Source: a virus. From it: a stretch of DNA of 40,403 nucleotides. The stretch lies in IMG/VR virus record IMGVR_UViG_3300042922_000501, positions 1 to 40,403 of that record; one strand, given 5' to 3'. This document shows positions 38,159-40,403 of the stretch, in pieces. Made by a program: the position numbers and the translations under genes. Each line of letters opens with the position of its first letter. Position 1 is the stretch's first letter. A model generated the notes under the pieces. It was not told where the DNA came from and ran no database searches. It saw only the letters and a list, made by a program, of their open reading frames with translations.

Positions 38159-38718
38159 TGTTAGTTATATCAGGAAGGTCATGTACTGGAAAGGACACAG
38201 TAGTAAGAGAATTAATAGACAAGTTTGGATATACAAGAGCAACAACATATACAACCCGTCCTATGAGAGAGGAAGAAATAGAAGGAGATACATATTTTTA
38301 CTTATCTGTAGAGGAATTTCTTAAAAAATATATTGATGGTTTCTTTCTTGAAGTCAAGTATTATACCACTAAAAATGGGATTTTGTTTTATGGATCTTCT
38401 ATTGAAAGTTATAAAAATGCTACTCAAAATACGATTTTTATATTAACCCCAGATGGAGTTAGAAAACTCAAAGATAAAAATATTAAATATAAAGGGTTTT
38501 TAATAGATGTATCTGATGAAGAAATTGTTAACCGACAGGTCATAAGGGGAGATTATTCAACCCCTTTAAAAGAAGCAGAGGCAAAAAGAAGATTTGAATA
38601 TGACAAAATAGATTTTAGAAATACAGAGCATATTTACCAATATAAGATTGATGAAAAGGATATGTCACCATATGAGATTGCAGAATTGATAAATAAGTTA
38701 GATAAGGAGAGTGATTAA
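38158..38718 (+). CDS. guanylate-kinase-like nucleoside monophosphate kinase
   Basis: 186 residues, GTG overlapping the previous stop by one base. LVISGRSCTGKDTVVREL is a P-loop (GxxxxGK[DT]), and ATTYTTRPMREEEIEGDTYFYLS is the GMP-binding TTRxxRxxExxGxDYxF pattern of guanylate kinase, with YGSSIES following. The C-terminal lid has RQVIRGDYSTPLKEAEAKRR. It phosphorylates (d)GMP or a modified nucleotide. Its place between a ThyX-like protein and a deoxyribosyltransferase suggests a dNTP-supply or base-modification module. Confidence 0.75.
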   Translation: MLVISGRSCTGKDTVVRELIDKFGYTRATTYTTRPMREEEIEGDTYFYLSVEEFLKKYIDGFFLEVKYYTTKNGILFYGSSIESYKNATQNTIFILTPDGVRKLKDKNIKYKGFLIDVSDEEIVNRQVIRGDYSTPLKEAEAKRRFEYDKIDFRNTEHIYQYKIDEKDMSPYEIAELINKLDKESD

Positions 38719-38721
38719 TAT

Positions 38722-39141
38722 ATGGAATCTTATCGTATTTATCTTGCCGGTTCAATGTCTGGTATTTCATTTGAGGAATCTGAGGTTTGGAGAGCCACAG
38801 CCAGAGAATGGCTAGAATCTAGAGAGTGTTGTTATCATGTGTCGTGTTTAAATCCTAATGATTACTATAATTTCTTAGAAAAAAGACACGAAACAGAAAA
38901 AGAAATACTTAGATTTGATTTACATAAAGTTAGGACAAGTGATTTGATACTCGTTAATCTAAATGGTAAAAGTATTGGTACTGCAATGGAGCTACAACAT
39001 GCATATGACAATGGTATCCCCATTATTGGATTTAAAGATGATGGAGAAGAATTACACCCCTGGTTAGATTATGTTTGTGATAGAGTGTTTGTTGAATTAG
39101 ATAAAGCAATTAAATACATAGATGAATATTATTTAGTGTGA
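38722..39141 (+). CDS. nucleoside 2-deoxyribosyltransferase-like protein
   Basis: 139 residues, ATG behind AAGGAGAGTG. YRIYLAGSMSGIS (phosphate/ribose loop), ...LNPNDYYNF, FDLHKVRTSDLILVNLNGKSIGTAMELQHAYDNGIPIIGF is the standard family pattern with the catalytic glutamate in GTAMEL. The family exchanges bases on deoxyribose or hydrolyses deoxynucleotide bonds. It is a common phage dNTP-metabolism gene. Confidence 0.8.
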   Translation: MESYRIYLAGSMSGISFEESEVWRATAREWLESRECCYHVSCLNPNDYYNFLEKRHETEKEILRFDLHKVRTSDLILVNLNGKSIGTAMELQHAYDNGIPIIGFKDDGEELHPWLDYVCDRVFVELDKAIKYIDEYYLV

Positions 39142-39156
39142 GGAGATAAACAGTAT

Positions 39157-39363
39157 ATGGATAATAGAAATGAAAAAAATAAAGATGAAGAATTACTTCC
39201 TTTAAATATATTATTAGAAGAATTACCATGGGGTTCAACTAAAACAAGAGCTATGATAAAAAAGGGGGAACTTCCTTTTTTAATAAAGGTTGGTAAGTCA
39301 CATTTCTTTTATAGAAGCTCTTGCATTGAATATTTTAAAAATATGGAAGGCAAAGAAATATAA
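39157..39363 (+). CDS. excisionase-like helix-turn-helix protein, 68 aa
   Basis: ATG behind GTGAGGAGATAAACAGT. LLEELPWGSTKTRAMIKKGELPFLIKVGKSHFFYRSSCIEYF is a winged HTH of the MerR/excisionase type (compare GxxKxxxxIxxGxLPxxKxGxxxxxxxxxxxxF). Being right before an integrase of the same strand, it probably directs excision. Confidence 0.72.
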   Translation: MDNRNEKNKDEELLPLNILLEELPWGSTKTRAMIKKGELPFLIKVGKSHFFYRSSCIEYFKNMEGKEI

Positions 39364-39372
39364 GCTTGCTTG

Positions 39373-39441
39373 AAAGGGATATTGACGTTAGCTTTGATAA
39401 CTGTTAAAGTAATTTTATCAGGCTAAAATATATATCCCTTT
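39373..39441 (+). promoter_or_regulatory. inverted-repeat promoter before the integrase
   Basis: Outer arms AAAGGGATAT (39373-39382) / ATATCCCTTT (39432-39441) enclose TTGACG (-35, 39382-39387), 17 bases, TAAAGT (-10, 39405-39410). Inner arms are TTAGC (39388-39392) / GCTAA (39422-39426) and TGATAA (39395-39400) / TTATCA (39415-39420). AGGCTA (39420-39425) recalls cassettes A and B, though its distance from the -10 differs. It is either the integrase promoter with operator or a terminator after the excisionase. Confidence 0.55.
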
Positions 39442-39462
39442 ATTATTTATGGAGGAGATTAT

Positions 39463-40403
39463 ATGCCATTTAAAAAGAAAAATATTTATAAAATGAATAA
39501 AATAACGACAATGCCAGACGGAAGATTAAGAATGCTTATTACGGTAAATGGAGATAGAGTTCCAATTTACGGAAAAACTCAAGAAGAGGTTGAAAACAAA
39601 GCAGTTAAAAAATATGAATCTTTTATTAAACAAGAGGTAGAACCAAGCAAAGAACGCATGGATAAAAGTATGGAGTGTTATATTAGCACCTATAAAGTGC
39701 CAATATGGAGCAAAAGCACTTATTCTCGTAATATGTTGTTGTTTAGAACGCACATTGAAAATAAAAAAATGGGCAAGTTTAAAGTTGGACAAATAAGTTC
39801 AGACGATATTCAAGAATTATTCAATAGTATATCGAACCATTATTCCTATTCAGAAGTTAGAAGAGTTAAATTTTTAATTAATCCATATTTCAATCATCTT
39901 GTAAAAACAGGAAAGATTAATAAGAATCCATGTTTAGAAACTTCTCTTCCAAAAGAAGAAAATTGTGCCGTACAGACAAAAAATATGAACAAAATCATTC
40001 TAGAAAAAGATGAGATAGAAAAATTAATAATGGTTGCCAAAAAGTATGAAAAGACAAATAACATTATTTCAGTATATTATCATGCTTTACTTATTTTAAT
40101 TAGTACCGGAATTAGAGTAGGAGAATTAATGGCTTTAAGCTGGAATGATGTGGATTTTGACAACTCTATAATTTCAATTAACCATAGTACAAACTTAGTA
40201 TCTATTCCATCTCATGAGGGAAAATCAATATCAGTAAGGATTGTCAAAGATCCCAAATCTAAAGCTGGAAAACGAATTGTAGGCTTATCAGAACAAAGTA
40301 AAATATCTTTAGAGTATATAAAAGAATATCAACTCAAGCATAAACTTAATAATATAAATAATCTTGTAGTATGTAATTCTAATGGTAATTATATTCAGAA
40401 TAG
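39463..40403 (+). CDS. int: tyrosine recombinase (integrase), 3' truncated by window end
   Basis: ATG 39463 behind ATGGAGGAG; 313 codons are visible with no stop. Layout: an N-terminal arm-binding segment (TTMPDGRLRMLITVNGDRVPIYGKTQEEVENKA), a SAM-like core-binding domain (residues 70-170), and the catalytic domain opening with LILISTGIRVGELMALSWNDVDF, where the arginine of GIRVGEL is the first active-site residue. The HxxR and tyrosine motifs lie beyond the edge. It integrates the phage into the host chromosome; attP is probably near this gene. Confidence 0.9.
   Translation, partial: MPFKKKNIYKMNKITTMPDGRLRMLITVNGDRVPIYGKTQEEVENKAVKKYESFIKQEVEPSKERMDKSMECYISTYKVPIWSKSTYSRNMLLFRTHIENKKMGKFKVGQISSDDIQELFNSISNHYSYSEVRRVKFLINPYFNHLVKTGKINKNPCLETSLPKEENCAVQTKNMNKIILEKDEIEKLIMVAKKYEKTNNIISVYYHALLILISTGIRVGELMALSWNDVDFDNSIISINHSTNLVSIPSHEGKSISVRIVKDPKSKAGKRIVGLSEQSKISLEYIKEYQLKHKLNNINNLVVCNSNGNYIQN

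Overview
The window is one arm of a temperate bacteriophage or prophage of a low-GC, strictly anaerobic Firmicute, probably a clostridial gut-type host. Reasons: very AT-rich DNA, tightly packed and almost entirely plus-strand genes with AGGAGG-type ribosome binding sites, a complete phage replication set, an oxygen-sensitive class III ribonucleotide reductase, several homing endonucleases, and an excisionase-like gene followed by a tyrosine integrase that runs off the right end. No capsid, tail or terminase gene is visible, so structural genes must lie elsewhere.

Layout. 1-2.8 kb: end of a membrane protein, DUF1071-type annealing protein, SSB, a frameshifted homing-type endonuclease. 2.8-11 kb: DnaB-like helicase, DnaG-like primase, RecB/Cas4-like nuclease, DNA polymerase III alpha split by a 340-residue LAGLIDADG intein, ERCC4-type nuclease. 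11-15 kb: HD-domain protein, then DNA ligase, a TARG1-like macrodomain ADP-ribose hydrolase and a WGR-PARP ADP-ribosyltransferase in one run. 15-21 kb: many very small genes, a DNA adenine methyltransferase-like gene and an HNH endonuclease. 21-26 kb: glutaredoxin, NrdD, NrdG, a circularly permuted C5-cytosine methyltransferase and a PAPS-reductase-like enzyme. 26.1-26.9 kb: the only minus-strand unit, an XRE repressor plus membrane protein with its own promoter and terminator. 27-35.6 kb: dUTPase, ParB-like fragment, DnaJ-zinc protein, radical SAM protein, secreted SleB-type hydrolase, two more HNH endonucleases and small unknowns. 35.7-37.5 kb: a compact type V-F CRISPR system (tracrRNA candidate, four-repeat array, 428-residue Cas12f1-like nuclease, no adaptation genes). 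37.5-40.4 kb: ThyX-like protein, guanylate-kinase-like protein, nucleoside deoxyribosyltransferase, excisionase-like protein, integrase.

How it fits together. The phage brings its own replisome, dNTP supply (NrdDG, dUTPase, kinase, deoxyribosyltransferase) and DNA modification. Two modules stand out: the Cas12f1 mini-CRISPR, probably used against competing mobile DNA, and a self-contained ADP-ribosylation writer/eraser pair placed next to a DNA ligase, which suggests control of DNA-break repair or of a host process.

Expression also looks unusual. At least five genes appear to start at ATT or ATA placed correctly behind strong Shine-Dalgarno sequences. A 16-base motif close to ACAAATAATATGAAAC recurs before many genes. 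Two regulatory cassettes share the same consensus promoter geometry, long inverted repeat and AAGGCTAGA core. Three DNA-modification genes sit behind palindromic leader hairpins. All functional calls rest on motifs read by eye from the translated sequence; no database search was possible.
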